From an uncultured Flavobacteriales bacterium (lineage in GTDB: Bacteria; Bacteroidota; Bacteroidia; Flavobacteriales; Crocinitomicaceae): 7,814 nt of DNA. The notes under the pieces are model-generated. The model saw only the letters and a list, made by a program, of their open reading frames with translations. It had not been told where the DNA came from and ran no database searches. Shown here one piece after another: positions 6,128-7,814 of the stretch. The stretch covers positions 1 through 7,814 of the forward strand of contig CAMLFH010000042.1 in NCBI GenBank assembly GCA_946479285.1, given 5' to 3'. The position numbers were made by a program, and so were the translations under genes. Within the stretch, counting starts at the first letter, position 1. The number at the start of each line of letters is the position of its first letter.

Positions 6128-7814
6128 AACCATTCGTTTTAACCATTCTTCTGGGAACACTATTCACGAATCTTAGCCACGCCGGAGACAAATACAACTG
6201 GCCTGAATTTTCAAACCCGGTTATTCCCGATTCCTTAAAAACGGAAGATGCCATTTACTTTGAGAACAGGTTGACAATAGATTTCATGCCGGGCTACGAA
6301 ATGAGCTACGTCAATTTCAAGCGCATTAAAATTCTATCTAAAAAAGGAGTGGAAAGTTTTATCAATCATGACCTTTATCAATTCAACGGTGGAATGATCA
6401 AATTGATGAAAGCACGGATTATTAAACCCGATGGATCAATCATTGAGCTGGGACCTGAAAACATCAAAGAAACGGCACTGGATTCAAAGTCCAAATACCG
6501 GTCTACTTATATCAAGCGAATCCAATTCATCTTCCCAACCCTGCAGGTAAACGACATCATTGATGTGGTCTACCAGGTGGATTATAAATCTTACGATCTG
6601 TCTGATTGCCGTTACCTGGAAAGTGATTTAATTTCTTTAAATTCCAAGCTTGCTCTGCGCAATTTCAGCCAATTCGACTTAACGGTTTATCCTTCCAAAT
6701 CACTCAAGAACTATAAACTGACGCAGGAAGGCGGATCGCCGGTATTTTCATGGGAAATTAAAAACGTGCCCAAAATTGCTGAAAATGTATTTCGCGCATA
6801 TCCTGAAAGTGCCCAAAAAGTAGTTTACAATTTGTGGATGCCCGGAGAAGTACTGGATTACAATGTGATCTATTCAGGTGATTACGATATGTATCATGTA
6901 AAAACAGGTTTTAAGTCATTCTCTGAAGAATTGTATGCTTCCGGAATAGCCAAGCCGGACCTGAGTGTTCTGGAAAACATCAATCGAATTACGCAATACT
7001 TTGAAAAAGAAACGAGCTGGAATGACGATAAACAGATGCCTGCTTCTGTAAAGCCCGCGGATTTCTTCTACAAACATCTGATCGATAATACCAACTACTT
7101 CCGAATGATCCAACTTTACCTGGAAGAAAACGAAGTGACCTATCATGTTGGATTCACCAATGATATTTCCAGCGGCGTTTTTGAACATGGATACGTGGGT
7201 CTTCACCAATTGGAATATCGTTTTCTCCTGATTGAACTTGCTCCCGGAAATGAACATTTTCAATTTGGACCGGAAGGAAAGAACACGTTCTACTACGTAG
7301 ACGAAATCCCAACCTGGTGTGAAGGGAACCAGGCAATTATCTTGTCCGGAAAAGCCAAAGAAGTAGTCCTGAGTAAAGCAATGATTCCGCAAAGTGACTG
7401 GACCAATAACAAGCACGTTGCCAATATCATTATCAAAACAGCTGATCTAAGTGCTCAAAAACAAATCTTAAACAGGCGCGATTCCTTTAGCGGACTGTAT
7501 TCCATCGCATTCCGGAATCCAAAAAACGCAGAAGGTTTCAAAAGACTCAATGTTTCGGATACGATCATCAAACCAACGGAGGTAAAGGATATTTACCCTT
7601 ACAATTTGAGTATCAAACAAGACGACACACTCGAAAACCTGTTCTCCGAATTTGACACGAAACTTTATGCATTCCACGCAAAAGAACTCATCCCGAATTA
7701 CATTTATTTTGAAGATGAGATTGAGGAAAGTCCGGGGACATACAGTATTCTCCCCTATTCCAAGCAGCAAAAGTATGCTATCTATATTGAAGCTCAGGAT
7801 ACGATTAAACTGGC
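6124..7814 (+). CDS. exported DUF3857-type protein, transglutaminase-like region degenerate (3' end outside window)
   Basis: The reading frame stays open from the ATG at 6124 to the window edge (563 codons) and the gene continues beyond it. A signal peptide is clear (MKPFVLTILLGTLFTNLSHA, cleavage after residue 20). The N-terminal region matches the DUF3857 pattern: AIYFENRLTIDFMPGYEMSYVNFKRIKILSKKG (43-75), RIIKPDGSIIELGPENI (98-114) and FIFPTLQVNDIIDVVYQV (135-152), with FSWEIKNVPKIAEN at 208-221. Where a transglutaminase core would carry GDCKD, residues 320-330 read IDNTNYFRMIQ, so the nucleophilic Cys is apparently replaced (Asn322 by my hand alignment), although HVGF (341-344), HQLEYRFLLIEL (361-372) and TFYYVDEIPTW (388-398) keep the surrounding pattern. 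It starts inside the stop codon of the intact transglutaminase gene. I infer an exported partner or scaffold role; function is unknown. Confidence 0.83.
   Translation, partial: MKPFVLTILLGTLFTNLSHAGDKYNWPEFSNPVIPDSLKTEDAIYFENRLTIDFMPGYEMSYVNFKRIKILSKKGVESFINHDLYQFNGGMIKLMKARIIKPDGSIIELGPENIKETALDSKSKYRSTYIKRIQFIFPTLQVNDIIDVVYQVDYKSYDLSDCRYLESDLISLNSKLALRNFSQFDLTVYPSKSLKNYKLTQEGGSPVFSWEIKNVPKIAENVFRAYPESAQKVVYNLWMPGEVLDYNVIYSGDYDMYHVKTGFKSFSEELYASGIAKPDLSVLENINRITQYFEKETSWNDDKQMPASVKPADFFYKHLIDNTNYFRMIQLYLEENEVTYHVGFTNDISSGVFEHGYVGLHQLEYRFLLIELAPGNEHFQFGPEGKNTFYYVDEIPTWCEGNQAIILSGKAKEVVLSKAMIPQSDWTNNKHVANIIIKTADLSAQKQILNRRDSFSGLYSIAFRNPKNAEGFKRLNVSDTIIKPTEVKDIYPYNLSIKQDDTLENLFSEFDTKLYAFHAKELIPNYIYFEDEIEESPGTYSILPYSKQQKYAIYIEAQDTIKL

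Noticed and set aside
6916..7416. Minus-strand open frame of 166 codons at the right end
   Set aside because: It is antisense to the strongly supported DUF3857-type gene, which runs open through the window edge with a signal peptide and domain pattern; no motif supports the antisense frame.

Overview
The window reads as an ordinary chromosomal segment of a Bacteroidota bacterium, most likely Flavobacteriales (a Fluviicola/Crocinitomicaceae-like relative is my guess, not a proven assignment). The signs are a moderately low GC content, start codons without clear Shine-Dalgarno sequences, -7-type promoter motifs close to TAnnTTTG, Bacteroidota-style signal peptides ending in FG|Q, and a pair of DUF3857/transglutaminase envelope proteins. 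No mobile element, phage gene, CRISPR array, tRNA or rRNA was seen.

Left half, minus strand (about 65-3111): a tight trio encoding two secreted beta-barrel-like proteins (2332-3111, then 1568-2335) and a small lipoprotein (1081-1581). The genes overlap by 4 and 14 bases, so they are probably one translationally coupled envelope operon of unknown function. After a 50-base gap comes hldD (65-1030), the ADP-heptose epimerase for LPS inner-core heptose, with a good -7-type promoter motif of its own. Its 3' side runs into an 8-bp tandem repeat at the window edge.

A divergent intergenic region (3112-3283) separates this from the right half, plus strand (3284-7814). It holds three copies of a CAAGACNNGG motif. 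queD/PTPS (3284-3715) and folE (3836-4426) are consecutive pterin enzymes: FolE makes dihydroneopterin triphosphate from GTP, and QueD/PTPS uses it for queuosine (or tetrahydropterin) synthesis. Between them lies a second 8-bp array related to the first, preceded by inverted copies of the same TTGAAC core.

After folE come two exported proteins whose genes overlap by ATGA: a 555-residue transglutaminase-like protein with an intact Cys-His-Asp triad (4460-6127), and a longer DUF3857-type protein (6124 to beyond the window end) whose transglutaminase-like region seems to have lost the nucleophilic cysteine. The most interesting items are the paired TTGAAC arrays and the active/degenerate transglutaminase pair. 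I did not find a clear previously undescribed system.
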